Below, one piece after another: positions 17,685-26,769 of a stretch of DNA of 64,000 nt. The stretch is from NCBI GenBank assembly GCA_015231825.1, contig JADGAV010000001.1, forward strand, positions 378,248-442,247, given 5' to 3'. Position 1 is the stretch's first letter; each line of letters starts with the position of its first letter. Position numbers and translations under genes: made by a program. This DNA comes from SAR324 cluster bacterium. GTDB lineage: Bacteria; SAR324; NAC60-12. The notes under the pieces are model-generated. The model was given only the letters and a program-made list of their open reading frames with translations. It was not told the DNA's origin and searched no databases.

Positions 17685-18245
17685 ATGACACATCTTACGC
17701 CCGCGATCGTCCTTCCTTACAAAGACACGGTTCCTTCGATTTCATCAGACGCGTTTATTGCTCAAAATGCAGTTCTCATTGGTGATGTAGAAATCGGATT
17801 TCAGTCCAGCATCTGGTATGGATGCGTACTGCGAGGTGATGTGAACAATATTCGTATTGGAGAGAAGACAAATATTCAGGATGGTACGGTCATTCATGTC
17901 TCGAGTCAAGGTCAGGGCGCGTACCTGGGAGACTGCATTACTGTTGGACACATGGCACTGGTTCATGCCTGTACCGTTGAAGATCATGCATTTATTGGAA
18001 TGAAAGCCTGTGTGATGGATGATTGCTATATTGAAAGTGCCGCCATGGTCGCCGCAGGTTCTTTGGTAACCCCCGGGAAACGGATTAAAGCCGGAGAACT
18101 TTGGGCGGGGAATCCAGCCCGCTTCAAAAGGCATCTAAGTGAAGAAGATCAAATAAGAATGAACTATGTTTCCACACATTATGCCGAGTTGGGACAAGAG
18201 TATTTAACTCGTTTTAGAGATACTTCTTCCAAAAAACCTCGATAA
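17685..18245 (+). CDS. Gamma-carbonic anhydrase family protein
   Basis: About 186 residues forming a left-handed beta-helix of hexapeptide repeats (IGDVEIGFQSSIWYGCVLRG). The three zinc histidines of gamma-class carbonic anhydrases are present: one in GTVIHVSS and two in VGHMALVHAC. The arginine and glutamine in LRGDVNNIRIG and NIQDGT are also kept, and the family hallmark AGNPAR follows. It probably hydrates CO2 reversibly in the cytoplasm, although many such proteins (YrdA/PaaY group) have other or thioesterase activities. The ATG at 17685 gives the family N-terminus, and an upstream ATG at 17595 would add 30 unrelated residues. A terminator-like structure overlaps its stop. Confidence 0.88.
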   Translation: MTHLTPAIVLPYKDTVPSISSDAFIAQNAVLIGDVEIGFQSSIWYGCVLRGDVNNIRIGEKTNIQDGTVIHVSSQGQGAYLGDCITVGHMALVHACTVEDHAFIGMKACVMDDCYIESAAMVAAGSLVTPGKRIKAGELWAGNPARFKRHLSEEDQIRMNYVSTHYAELGQEYLTRFRDTSSKKPR

Positions 18246-18267
18246 GCACTCCTGAGTCGGTTTTTTT
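18231..18267 (+). terminator. Possible intrinsic terminator overlapping the gamma-CA stop
   Basis: AAAAAACC at 18231-18238 can pair with GGTTTTTT at 18259-18266, with an inner GA/TC pair after a 2-base bulge and a 14-base loop. A T-run follows. The stem is mostly A-T, so strength is uncertain. Confidence 0.4.
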
Positions 18268-18487
18268 CATTGCTGCAAAGGCATATCTATCCTTAAAGAA
18301 GCACCTGAAATTTGCCGAATCTAACTAAAAACCGCAACAAATCCCCGGTAATTGGGAGTAAATTCAAAAAAAATGATAAATTCACGGATTTATCATTCCC
18401 CACACTTGCGTCTCGATTCAGATCCTGATAATAACAATTCGGTTTCAACACGAATCATTGATTAATCTATCAGGTTAAAGGAGCACT

Positions 18488-18775
18488 ATGACCAAAGCAG
18501 AACTGATTGCGGCGATCGCGAAAGATCTCAATGTGACAAAGGCCAGTGCCGAAAGGCATTTGAATTCGACTTTGGGTGTGATAACAAAAACATTAAAGAA
18601 AGGAGAGTCTATTCCATTGGTCGGATTTGGAACATTTTCTGTCGCAAAACGGAAAGCAAGAAAGGGACGCCATCCGCAAACTGGAGAAGTATTAAAAATT
18701 CCAGCAAGTAAGGTGGTAAAGTTTTCAACAGGAAAAAATCTAAAAGAGGCAGTTGATAAAAAAAGAAAAAAATAG
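18488..18775 (+). CDS. HU-family histone-like DNA-binding protein
   Basis: A 95-residue HU/IHF-fold protein. The N-terminal helices (TKAELIAAIAKDLNVTKASA) form the dimer body. GFGTFSVAKRKARKG and the arm with HPQTGEVLKIPASKVVKFS match the DNA-bending beta arms, including the conserved proline in KIPAS. It should bind DNA as a dimer with little sequence preference and help compact the nucleoid. An AAAGGAG site lies 6 bases upstream of the ATG. The gene stands alone and is followed by a hairpin terminator. Confidence 0.95.
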   Translation: MTKAELIAAIAKDLNVTKASAERHLNSTLGVITKTLKKGESIPLVGFGTFSVAKRKARKGRHPQTGEVLKIPASKVVKFSTGKNLKEAVDKKRKK

Positions 18776-18786
18776 TCCGCACAATT

Positions 18787-18820
18787 GTTTTCCTCGAAGT
18801 AGAGGAAAACTGCACTTTTT
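18787..18820 (+). terminator. Intrinsic terminator after the HU gene
   Basis: GTTTTCCTC (18787-18795) and GAGGAAAAC (18802-18810) form a perfect 9-bp stem with a 6-base loop, followed by TGCACTTTTT. It lies between two convergent genes and may serve both. Confidence 0.7.
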
Positions 18821-18825
18821 GAGTC

Positions 18826-21660
18826 TCATGAAGACCTGTTCGTGCGCCAGAGTTGAATCTTTTCAGAACTCGTTAAATTATCCTGATCGCGTGCAAAAAC
18901 CAATATTTGATTGTGTCCTTCCTTGAGATGGAGGATGGTTTCAAAAGGAAGGGTAAGAGAGGGCTTTTTCCCCATATTGGTTTTGAAAAAAATTTTTTTG
19001 TCATTCAAAAAAACAAATACATCCTTCAATTGACGATCATCTCTGGCAATTCCTTTCAGTTGAATCTCCTTTTTACCCGTCACTCTGTTGATAACCTGGC
19101 CCACCTGGTCACCGACCTCAATTTCTATTTGGGGTGCCTGAAAAATAACGTTGCTCAATTGGGCATTGCTTCGTGAATCAAACATATACAGCAAATCTTT
19201 TTCTCTTTGTGCTTCATTTTGTATTTCAATAAGAAGTTTGAAATCTGCGAGATGAATATCCGTAATGGGTCTGTTCGGGCCATCTTTTTTGTCCACTTTA
19301 AAGAGGAAAACTGCTGATTTTTCCTTTTGGGGTGGCAACATGCCCAGGTCCTCTCTACTTCGAGAAAGCAATATCTCAGGTCTGATACGATCTTTTTTTA
19401 ACAAAACAATCGTTTTCTCTGAAATACCGTTCCCGATATTCTTGACTTTGAGCCGCAGGGCGATTTTTTCATCGTTCTGGATGATCTGGTCTCCATTTCC
19501 ACTTGAACCCAAGCGGCCGTCATCAATCACTTCAAAGGTGAATTCAAATCTGGGAAAAGGAAGCGCCTTTGTAGTGAGAAAAACCTGCTGAGAAGCCCAG
19601 GTATTTTTCTGATGATCCATAAAATTAAAATCAATGGCATGAATGCTGTTGACCATACTTACAGGGATTTTAAATTCAATAGTGCGGGTTTGAGATGCTC
19701 CAGGACGCAGTAAACCCAATGGGAGCTCTCTTCGGTCAAAAAGTTCGTGTTCGCTGTTGGTCAGAACCGTCAGTCTATTCGCCGTACTTTGTCCGATGTT
19801 TTTTACCCTGATCTGGAAGCGGACTTTTGAATCAACAGGAATAATTGAAGGAGCAGGTAACCAGCGTTTATCTGTTGCTGAAAGAATTTCAGTCTGAATA
19901 TTAACATCCAGGCGAACTGGTAATGCAGGTGCAGTGAGCTGCCAGTCAATATCGTATTTCTTCAGTTCCTGGACGATGAGCTCGTCCTGTGATTTTTCCA
20001 GTTCCTGCTGCACTTCCAACCCAGCCGAAAGAAGTGATGACTGATTTTTATTTTTGTTGTAGTGGATGAGGATTTTCTGAGCCAGCTGGACGAAGAAATC
20101 ATTTTCCAAAGACTCTTTTGTATCCATTTGAGCAGAATCAGATTCTGCTTTTTTTTCGCCTAAAGCCAGATAAGGAAGAAAAGCCTCCGGTTTTTCAGGC
20201 TGATCCTCCCCTTTAAAATGACGGACGAGGTCCTTTTCTTTGTTTTCTTCACTTCTGATCAGTTTCATCTGATCTTTGGTGATGATGACTGGATAAAGCT
20301 CGATATCAGGTGAAACTCCTACCGATTGAATTGATTTGTTTCCAGGGGTTAAATATTTCGCTACTGTTAGTTTTAAGGCTGAATTGTCCTGAAGCTGCCA
20401 TATAGTCTGGACCGACCCTTTCCCGAAAGTTTGTTCTCCCAACAAAACCGCACGTTTGTTGTTTTTTAAAGCGGCTGCTAAAATTTCTGATGCGGAAGCA
20501 CTCCCGTTGTTGATCAGTATAATGGTAGGCAGACTGAGCAGTTTTTCATCACTTAAACCCCAGTGTGAGTGATAGGAATTGGAATTGTTTTGATTGCCGA
20601 CAGTTGAAACAATGTTCTTTTTTTCTGGAAGAAACTGATCTGAGACTTTAACTGCCTGATCAAGCAGCCCTCCCGGGTTGTTTCTGAGATCGAGAATCAA
20701 TCCCTGAAGATTGTCCAGTTCAGTCAGTTTTGAGGCGAGGTCTTTATCCGTACTTTCTTGAAAATTCTTTATTTTTATATATCGTAATTTATGATTTTCT
20801 CTCACTAAATCAGTGGATTCCACACTGCCTATATGAATTGTTTCACGGACCAGTTCAAATTTTTCAGGTTCTGAAAACCCGTCGCGCATGATGAACAGTA
20901 CAAGAGTCGTCCCGATCTCGCCTCTTAACTTTTCGACGGTATCTGTCAAATTCATATTTTCTGTACTTTCATCTCCAATACGAACAATTCGATCCATGGC
21001 ACGAATTCCAGCTTTCGACGCAGGGGTATCTTCAATAGGCGCTATCACAGTAATTTTGTTTTTACGAATTCCTACCATCAGTCCGACACCGCCAAAATTA
21101 CCTCGTGTGTTAATCTGAAATTCGCTGTAAATTTCTTTAGGCAATAGGACTGAGTGGGGATCAAGTTCAGATAACAGTCCTTGAATCAATGCATATTCGA
21201 CACGTTGTAAATCCCAAGGAGTGCTCCATTGTTTTTGAATATAAGAAAGCATCTGCTGAAGTAAATTATTCAAATCATTGAGCTGACGCATGGATTGAAA
21301 CGGAATTCTTTGCTTTTGCGCTTCAACATTTACATTGAGCGCAGAATTTTCTTGTTTGAAGTCCGTTTCTGTTTGAATTTCAGCAACTTCTCGTGACAAT
21401 TCATCAAGCGCACCCTCAAGCATGCGTTTAGGTTCTATGCGATGAGGGTCGACATAATCCAACTGAATTCTCATCAAAACTTCTGACAAGAGTTTTGATG
21501 TTTGTGGAATTGCAGAAACAGGAAGAGGCGGAGAAAGCTTGTCAGCATTTTGTGAAAAGGTCGATTTTGCGGAACAGGATAGTGCAAAAAGGAGGGGAAG
21601 CAGGCTCCATATTACTCTGCTGAACGCTATTCGGGTTTGTTTGTTCATTTGAGACATCAT
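18826..21660 (-). CDS. Large S41 (C-terminal processing) protease, probably periplasmic
   Basis: This 944-residue protein starts with a hydrophobic export signal ending near Cys29 (LLFALSC), possibly a lipoprotein. A PDZ domain lies at about 185-265 (GGVGLMVGIRKNKITVIAPI). The S41 core follows with the catalytic serine in NNGSASASEI and lysine in TFGKGSVQ, a Ser-Lys dyad typical of CtpA/Prc. The C-terminal half (about 600-940) is beta-rich with two CARDB/NEW3-like segments (RLTVLTNSEHELFDRREL). Ordinary CtpA proteins have 400-480 residues, so the C-terminal extension is unusual and may recruit envelope substrates. The role is inferred as trimming or degrading periplasmic proteins. The stop lies 16 bp after the HU terminator stem. 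Confidence 0.88.
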   Translation of the reverse strand: MMSQMNKQTRIAFSRVIWSLLPLLFALSCSAKSTFSQNADKLSPPLPVSAIPQTSKLLSEVLMRIQLDYVDPHRIEPKRMLEGALDELSREVAEIQTETDFKQENSALNVNVEAQKQRIPFQSMRQLNDLNNLLQQMLSYIQKQWSTPWDLQRVEYALIQGLLSELDPHSVLLPKEIYSEFQINTRGNFGGVGLMVGIRKNKITVIAPIEDTPASKAGIRAMDRIVRIGDESTENMNLTDTVEKLRGEIGTTLVLFIMRDGFSEPEKFELVRETIHIGSVESTDLVRENHKLRYIKIKNFQESTDKDLASKLTELDNLQGLILDLRNNPGGLLDQAVKVSDQFLPEKKNIVSTVGNQNNSNSYHSHWGLSDEKLLSLPTIILINNGSASASEILAAALKNNKRAVLLGEQTFGKGSVQTIWQLQDNSALKLTVAKYLTPGNKSIQSVGVSPDIELYPVIITKDQMKLIRSEENKEKDLVRHFKGEDQPEKPEAFLPYLALGEKKAESDSAQMDTKESLENDFFVQLAQKILIHYNKNKNQSSLLSAGLEVQQELEKSQDELIVQELKKYDIDWQLTAPALPVRLDVNIQTEILSATDKRWLPAPSIIPVDSKVRFQIRVKNIGQSTANRLTVLTNSEHELFDRRELPLGLLRPGASQTRTIEFKIPVSMVNSIHAIDFNFMDHQKNTWASQQVFLTTKALPFPRFEFTFEVIDDGRLGSSGNGDQIIQNDEKIALRLKVKNIGNGISEKTIVLLKKDRIRPEILLSRSREDLGMLPPQKEKSAVFLFKVDKKDGPNRPITDIHLADFKLLIEIQNEAQREKDLLYMFDSRSNAQLSNVIFQAPQIEIEVGDQVGQVINRVTGKKEIQLKGIARDDRQLKDVFVFLNDKKIFFKTNMGKKPSLTLPFETILHLKEGHNQILVFARDQDNLTSSEKIQLWRTNRSS

Positions 21661-21973
21661 AGAGGAATCGGTACTAAAGTGAGGTCTTTTGAATGAAAAT
21701 TGAAATGAAGTATTTGGTTTTGGTTTTCCTTTGTAATTAGCAGGTCTTTCTTCCTTAATCAGTCAATGGATGCTTGCGGAGTACTTTCTTCTTTCTCACA
21801 AAAGGTCGGATGGAAAAAATATTCTCTTTTTCAATGGCGGTGGTATTTGCTGATCCCTTTTATCTAGCTTGCGATTTGTTCTTCTTCAAATTAAACTTTA
21901 CAGTTTTTTGAACTCTTTTGTACCATAACCTACCTTTTCAAGAGGTGCAACCTTAGATGTATTGAGTTTTTGA
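21661..21973. other. Divergent intergenic region
   Basis: About 310 bp between the minus-strand protease and thrH. It must hold promoters for both, but no convincing -35/-10 pair, repeat or small gene was seen. Confidence 0.4.
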
Positions 21974-22597
21974 ATGAATGAGCAGATGACAATGGCCTGT
22001 TTGGATCTCGAAGGAATTTTGATTCCTGAAATTTGGATCGGCCTGGCAGAGATAACTGGTATTTCCGAGTTGCGATTGACCACACGTGATATTGCCGACT
22101 ATGATGAACTGATGACCATGCGTTTGAATATTTTAAGAAAGCACCAATTGACTTTTAAAGACATTGAAGAAGTCACAAACAATATGCAACCTTTGGAAGG
22201 CGCCCTTGATTTTCTGGTCTGGTTAAAACAACGCACTGAAGTGATTATCCTGTCGGATACCTTCCGTGAGTTCGCCAAACCTCTGATGGCCAAACTTCAA
22301 TTTCCAACCTTACTCTGCCACTCCTTGATAATCAACAAAGAGCATCAAATCGAAAATTATTGTCTCCGTCAACAGGATCAAAAAAGAAATGCGATAAAAG
22401 CCTTTAAAAATCTAAATTTCCGTGTCATTGCAATTGGAGATTCGTACAATGATCTCAGCATGTTACTGGAGGCAAATGAGGCCTTTTTTTTTCGTCCAAC
22501 ACAAAAAATTACAGAAGAATATCCGGATATTCCGGTATGCAAAAACTATGACGAACTAAAATTGATCTTGTGTCAAAATACTGGATTCACCCAATAA
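21974..22597 (+). CDS. thrH: ThrH, phosphoserine phosphatase / homoserine phosphotransferase
   Basis: This 207-residue HAD-superfamily protein closely follows the Pseudomonas ThrH pattern. CLDLEGILIPEIWI is motif I with the catalytic Asp and a Glu in DxEG. Then come TTRDIADYDELM, the motif II segment VIILSDTFREFA, LRQQDQKR, and motif III/IV IAIGDSYNDLSML. ThrH dephosphorylates phosphoserine and can move the phosphate to homoserine, linking serine and threonine synthesis. ATG at 21974 is used, although later in-frame ATGs at codons 5 and 7 fit the usual N-terminus nearly as well. It lies 35 bp before a bactofilin gene. Confidence 0.92.
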   Translation: MNEQMTMACLDLEGILIPEIWIGLAEITGISELRLTTRDIADYDELMTMRLNILRKHQLTFKDIEEVTNNMQPLEGALDFLVWLKQRTEVIILSDTFREFAKPLMAKLQFPTLLCHSLIINKEHQIENYCLRQQDQKRNAIKAFKNLNFRVIAIGDSYNDLSMLLEANEAFFFRPTQKITEEYPDIPVCKNYDELKLILCQNTGFTQ

Positions 22598-22632
22598 ACT
22601 ATCATTTTCTACCATTTCACAATACAGGCAAC

Positions 22633-23037
22633 ATGAGTGACCATACAAAAACAAATAAACACTATTTGGCCGAAGGGTCTGTCATTGAAGGAAAATTGAC
22701 TGTTGACACTACGGTTACAATAGACGGTACGATTATTGGTTCGGTAGAAAGCAGTCATGAAGTGGTGTTTGAAAAAAAAGGAGTGATGGAAGGTCCGATT
22801 CGGGCTCATATTGTGAAAGTGAAAGGCAGCATAAAGGGAGATATTTTTTCCAATGGTAAGGTTGAAGTTTTGCCGGGTGGGTTCATTGAAGGCAATGTGA
22901 CCACACCTCCAGGGGGAATACTTGTTCGCGCAGGAGGGGTGCTTAACAGTCAATTGGCAACTTTTAAATCAGGGACCGAAAAGAGTGACTTGATTGTCCA
23001 TGATACTAAAAACGAGGTACAGTCGAAATCAAGATAA
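22633..23037 (+). CDS. Bactofilin-family cytoskeletal protein
   Basis: About 134 residues with a central bactofilin (DUF583) beta-helix: short valine/isoleucine repeats with regular glycines (GKLTVDTTVTIDGTIIGS, KVKGSIKGDIFSNGKVEVLP), flanked by disordered charged ends. Bactofilins polymerise without nucleotides into membrane-associated scaffolds that position wall enzymes or stalk proteins. The ATG at 22633, with AGGCA upstream, is preferred to the overlapping upstream frame that begins inside thrH. A second, less related bactofilin is encoded at 57999-58514. Confidence 0.88.
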   Translation: MSDHTKTNKHYLAEGSVIEGKLTVDTTVTIDGTIIGSVESSHEVVFEKKGVMEGPIRAHIVKVKGSIKGDIFSNGKVEVLPGGFIEGNVTTPPGGILVRAGGVLNSQLATFKSGTEKSDLIVHDTKNEVQSKSR

Positions 23038-24040
23038 CTCTTTAAAGTACCGGCGTATTTGTGAGTTTTATGAAAAACTATATATATTTTTAACTCGACA
23101 TTCATTTCCTCATTGGGCGCATTTTTTTTCGAGTTTTTCGAACCGGGTTCATCGGATTTGAAATTGCAGGCTTTGATCCTACCCCCAAAAGTAATTTCTG
23201 CATCAAACTTTATAACTGAACCGCCATCCACTATTTTAGACCCTTTCTTGGATTCGGTCAGCGAAGGCCGTCCTCACTGAGAAGATAATCGATTGCATCT
23301 CATTCAATCCGACCCCATTGCTGGCAAGTTGCTTCTTTCTGTTTCTGATCCAGTGCTTCAGCAAAACGTTCGTACGACTCCAATCCCGGTCCTGTAAAAA
23401 ACTGCCATTGCTTCCAGTCTTTGTGATCATCGCTAAAATGCATGTGCAATGCTAAATCTTCAGGTTCTCCAATTTTCTGGGAGCAAACCTTACTGAATAT
23501 TCTTTGGAAAGCTAATTTATTTCTGTTCTGGGATGTTTGATGGGAATTGAAGAGTGTTACAAGTTGGTATTTGAAAAGAAATTGATTGTTATTCTTTGAT
23601 TCGTTTCAGGTGGGCAGCATAAGCAATCAAAATATATGATAAAAGTGCAGGGACAGGTCATTTTTAAAAAATTTTAAATATTGTGCAAAGCCCTTTTGGT
23701 GAGACTCATTGATGTCCAGCAGACAGGAGATTCAATATAAATATTTGAGAGAATTTCCTTTTTGACAATTCCAATTCTTTAAAATAAACATCCGCACAAT
23801 TTTCAGAAAATATTCTTTCGATTTTCTCGAGTCAAACACAATCATGGAAAATAAAAAATCATTTAAAAATAAATAATTAGTTGATTTTTCAAATGGATTG
23901 AAATCCTTCCTTAAATGATTTAATCTGAAGAAATTTTTCCAAGAAACAAAATTTTCATCAATTTTAAGCGTCAGATTTTCAAAAGGAAAACAGGGTTGGA
24001 GTCCTTTGGAAGTCCATTTCTGTTATTCAGGAGGAAAACA
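23038..24040. other. 1-kb AT-rich gap
   Basis: A long gene-poor stretch. It holds a coding-like minus-strand frame (23300-23605, listed separately) and a strongly AT-rich part from about 23640 to 24000. TTGACA at 23762-23767 is a possible -35 for the next gene, but a convincing -10 is lacking. No RNA gene or repeat was recognised. Confidence 0.4.
23300..23605 (-). pseudogene. Coding-like frame without a good start, possible gene remnant
   Basis: On the minus strand 101 codons are open between a TGA at 23606-23608 and the stop at 23300-23302. The C-terminal half reads like real protein (DDHKDWKQWQFFTGPGLESY, then ERFAEALDQKQKEATC). The first ATG is at 23443, leaving only 47 codons. It may be the tail of a decayed gene or a small gene with a non-standard start. 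The family is not recognised. Confidence 0.3.
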
Positions 24041-24316
24041 ATGATTACAGCCGTTATTCTATTGAATGTTGATCGAGGACAAGTCAATCATGTTGCCCAG
24101 CGCATTGTGAATATGGAGAATGTAACCGAGGTATTTTCAGTGAGTGGAAGATATGATTTGGTAGCAATTGTAAGGACAAAAGACAATGAAGGCATCGCAG
24201 ACTTTGTAACAAACGATTTAGTCAGTCTCAGTGGAATTCAAAGCACGGAGACCCTGCTGGCCTTCAAGGCTTTTTCAAATTTTGATCTGGAGCATATGTT
24301 TTCCATTGGTTCCTGA
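24041..24316 (+). CDS. Stand-alone Lrp/AsnC ligand-binding (RAM) domain protein
   Basis: A 91-residue protein equal to the RAM (regulation of amino acid metabolism) domain of Lrp/AsnC regulators without their helix-turn-helix. TAVILLNVDRGQVNHVAQRI, VTEVFSVSGRYDLVAIVRTK and IQSTETLLAFKAF follow the beta-alpha-beta-beta-alpha-beta order. Such proteins form oligomers that bind amino acids or related effectors and may tune other regulators. AGGAGG 6 bases before the ATG at 24041 fixes the start. It is the first gene upstream of the aminobenzoyl-CoA-type oxygenase and ligase, suggesting an effector-sensing role for that pathway. Confidence 0.88.
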   Translation: MITAVILLNVDRGQVNHVAQRIVNMENVTEVFSVSGRYDLVAIVRTKDNEGIADFVTNDLVSLSGIQSTETLLAFKAFSNFDLEHMFSIGS

Positions 24317-24390
24317 CCATGTGGAAAATAAATTGAGACAAAGGCAAATTAAACAATTTTCCCCAACAAGAAGACAGGAGACGGTTCAGC

Positions 24391-26673
24391 ATGAAAGTCT
24401 TGTGTGTCGGAGGAGGTCCAGGAGGGTTGTATTTCGCGATTTCCATGAAATTGCGAAATCCTGCTCATCATATTACGGTGGTCGAACAGAATCGTCCTCA
24501 TGACACTTTTGGCTGGGGAGTTGTATTTTCAGACCAGACACTTGAAAACCTGGAAGTCAATGACCCAGTCAGTGCAGGTACCATCAAAAAGAGCTTTGCC
24601 TACTGGGACAACATCGATGTTTTCTTTCATGAAAAAGTGATCCGTTCCGAAGGTCATGGGTTCATTGGAATTGGTCGTCTTCGCCTGCTAAATATTTTGC
24701 AGGAACGTGCCTCAGAATTAGGAATTGAGCTGGTTTTTGAAACTTTGATTGAAGACTTTAAAAGTTTTGAAGACTATGACCTGGTGGTGGCAGCTGATGG
24801 ATTAAACAGTAAAATCCGTACTCACTATCAGGATTTTTTTCTTCCGGACATTGATCTGCGGAAAAACAAATTTATCTGGCTGGGAACTCATCGACTTTTC
24901 GAAGCGTTCAGTTTTATTTTTAAAAATACAGAGCATGGTTGGTTTTGGGCTCATGCATACCGTTTTGAGAAGGATTTCAGTACATTCATTATAGAATGCG
25001 AACCCGGTACCTGGCTTTCCGCGGGAATTGATAAAATGAGCAAGGAAGAAGGGATTGCTTATTGTGAAGAAATTTTTTCAGAGTACCTTGAAGGTCATTC
25101 CCTGATTGAAAATGCAGAGCATCTGCGCGGTTCTTCCGTATGGATCAATTTTCCCCGTGTTGTTTGCCAAAAGTGGTATCACAAAAATATTGTGCTTTTG
25201 GGAGATGCAGTTCATACGGCTCATTTTTCCATCGGTTCAGGAACAAAGCTGGCCCTGGAAGATGCTATTTCATTGGCTGATGCGTTGCATCTTCATGAGG
25301 AATTCGAAGCGTCATTTCAGCAATACCAGGAGGCCAGAGAAGTAGAAGTTTTGCGATTGCAGAATGCCGCACGGAACAGTACTGAATGGTTTGAGAATTT
25401 GAGTCGTTACACCCATTTTGACCCGACTCAATTCGCTTACAGCCTACTGACGCGGAGCCAGAGAATCAGCCATGAAAATCTGAGGATGCGCGATAAAAGG
25501 TGGCTCGAAAGTGTGGAATGCTGGTTTGCAGAAAAAGCAACGGGAAAGCCAGTCACCAGTCCCGTTCCGCCGATGTTCACTCCCTATGTTTTAAGGGAGA
25601 TGAAGGTTAACAACCGAGTTGCTGTTTCACCGATGGCAATGTACAGCGCACAAGACGGTGAGGTCAATGATTTCCATTTGGTACACTTGGGCTCCCGGGC
25701 AATGGGAGGAGCTGGCTTAATTTTCACGGAAATGACAGCGGTCTCCCGTGAGGCGCGGATTACTCCGGGGTGTACGGGGATGTATGAAGCAGAGCACGTC
25801 AGAGGATGGAAGCGGATCGTTGATTTTGTCCACAATCATAGCCAGGCAAAAATCGTTCTGCAGCTGGGGCATGCGGGGCCGAAAGGTTCTACAAAGGTCC
25901 TTTGGGAAGGACAGGATATGGCATTGGAGGAAGGCGGATGGCCTTTGCTTGGCCCGTCGCCAATCCCTTACAAAGATCAAATTCCTGAAGAATTGACAAC
26001 AGCGAAAATGCAGAAGATTTGTAATCAGTTTGTTGAATCAGTTAAAATGGCGGAGGAGTGTGATTTTGATATGATTGAACTTCACTGTGCTCACGGCTAT
26101 CTTCTTTCTTCTTTTATCACACCCCTATCGAACCACCGCAAGGATGAGTATGGGGGGAGCTTGCCGAACCGGCTCCGTTTTCCTGTTGCCGTCTTTAAAG
26201 CCATGCGAGCCGTTTGGCCGGCCCAAAAACCGATGTCTGTCAGGATTTCCGCTCATGATTGGGTTTCAGGTGGAATAGATGACCAGGAAGCCGTTAAAAT
26301 TGCTCAAGCTTTTTATCAGGCCGGAGCTGATATTATTCATGTCTCATCAGGCCAAACCCATATTGACGAAAAGCCTGTTTATGGCAGGATGTTTCAAACT
26401 CCATTTGCTGATCGTATTCGGAATGACGCCCGTATTCCAACCATAGCGGTCGGCGCCATTTTTGAACCGGACCATATCAATTCGATCATTGCTGCAGGCC
26501 GAGCGGATCTTTGCTGTCTCGCCCGCCCTCATCTCAGTAACCCTTATTGGACACTCCATGCGGCTGCTCAGCAGGATTTTCAGGAGCAGTTCTGGCCAGT
26601 TCAGTATTCTTCCGGGAAAAAACAAATGGAACTCAATCTGCAACGTGAGAAGCAATTTGAGATTTTGAAATGA
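24391..26673 (+). CDS. Aminobenzoyl-CoA monooxygenase/reductase-type fusion flavoprotein
   Basis: A 760-residue fusion. The N-terminal half (1-370) is a class A flavin monooxygenase with the Rossmann motif VGGGPGGLYF and the FAD-binding segment VLLGDAVHTAHFSIGSG. The C-terminal half (about 390-740) is an old-yellow-enzyme-type FMN reductase (NRVAVSPMAMYS, VLQLGHAGPKG, DMIELHCAHGYLLSSFITPL, CLARPHL). This arrangement is that of 2-aminobenzoyl-CoA monooxygenase/reductase and of proteins annotated as bifunctional salicylyl-CoA 5-hydroxylases. It would hydroxylate and partly reduce an aryl-CoA thioester in aerobic CoA-dependent catabolism. The adjacent ligase favours 2-aminobenzoate as substrate. 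AGGAG lies about 11 bases upstream of the ATG. Confidence 0.87.
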   Translation: MKVLCVGGGPGGLYFAISMKLRNPAHHITVVEQNRPHDTFGWGVVFSDQTLENLEVNDPVSAGTIKKSFAYWDNIDVFFHEKVIRSEGHGFIGIGRLRLLNILQERASELGIELVFETLIEDFKSFEDYDLVVAADGLNSKIRTHYQDFFLPDIDLRKNKFIWLGTHRLFEAFSFIFKNTEHGWFWAHAYRFEKDFSTFIIECEPGTWLSAGIDKMSKEEGIAYCEEIFSEYLEGHSLIENAEHLRGSSVWINFPRVVCQKWYHKNIVLLGDAVHTAHFSIGSGTKLALEDAISLADALHLHEEFEASFQQYQEAREVEVLRLQNAARNSTEWFENLSRYTHFDPTQFAYSLLTRSQRISHENLRMRDKRWLESVECWFAEKATGKPVTSPVPPMFTPYVLREMKVNNRVAVSPMAMYSAQDGEVNDFHLVHLGSRAMGGAGLIFTEMTAVSREARITPGCTGMYEAEHVRGWKRIVDFVHNHSQAKIVLQLGHAGPKGSTKVLWEGQDMALEEGGWPLLGPSPIPYKDQIPEELTTAKMQKICNQFVESVKMAEECDFDMIELHCAHGYLLSSFITPLSNHRKDEYGGSLPNRLRFPVAVFKAMRAVWPAQKPMSVRISAHDWVSGGIDDQEAVKIAQAFYQAGADIIHVSSGQTHIDEKPVYGRMFQTPFADRIRNDARIPTIAVGAIFEPDHINSIIAAGRADLCCLARPHLSNPYWTLHAAAQQDFQEQFWPVQYSSGKKQMELNLQREKQFEILK

Positions 26674-26769
26674 AGCAGCAAATTTACTAAAAGGAGCATG
26701 AATAGGCATACTTAAGTTTTTGGTCAAGCGTTAACCCGCATTCATCAAAGATTGAATCAGGACAATACA

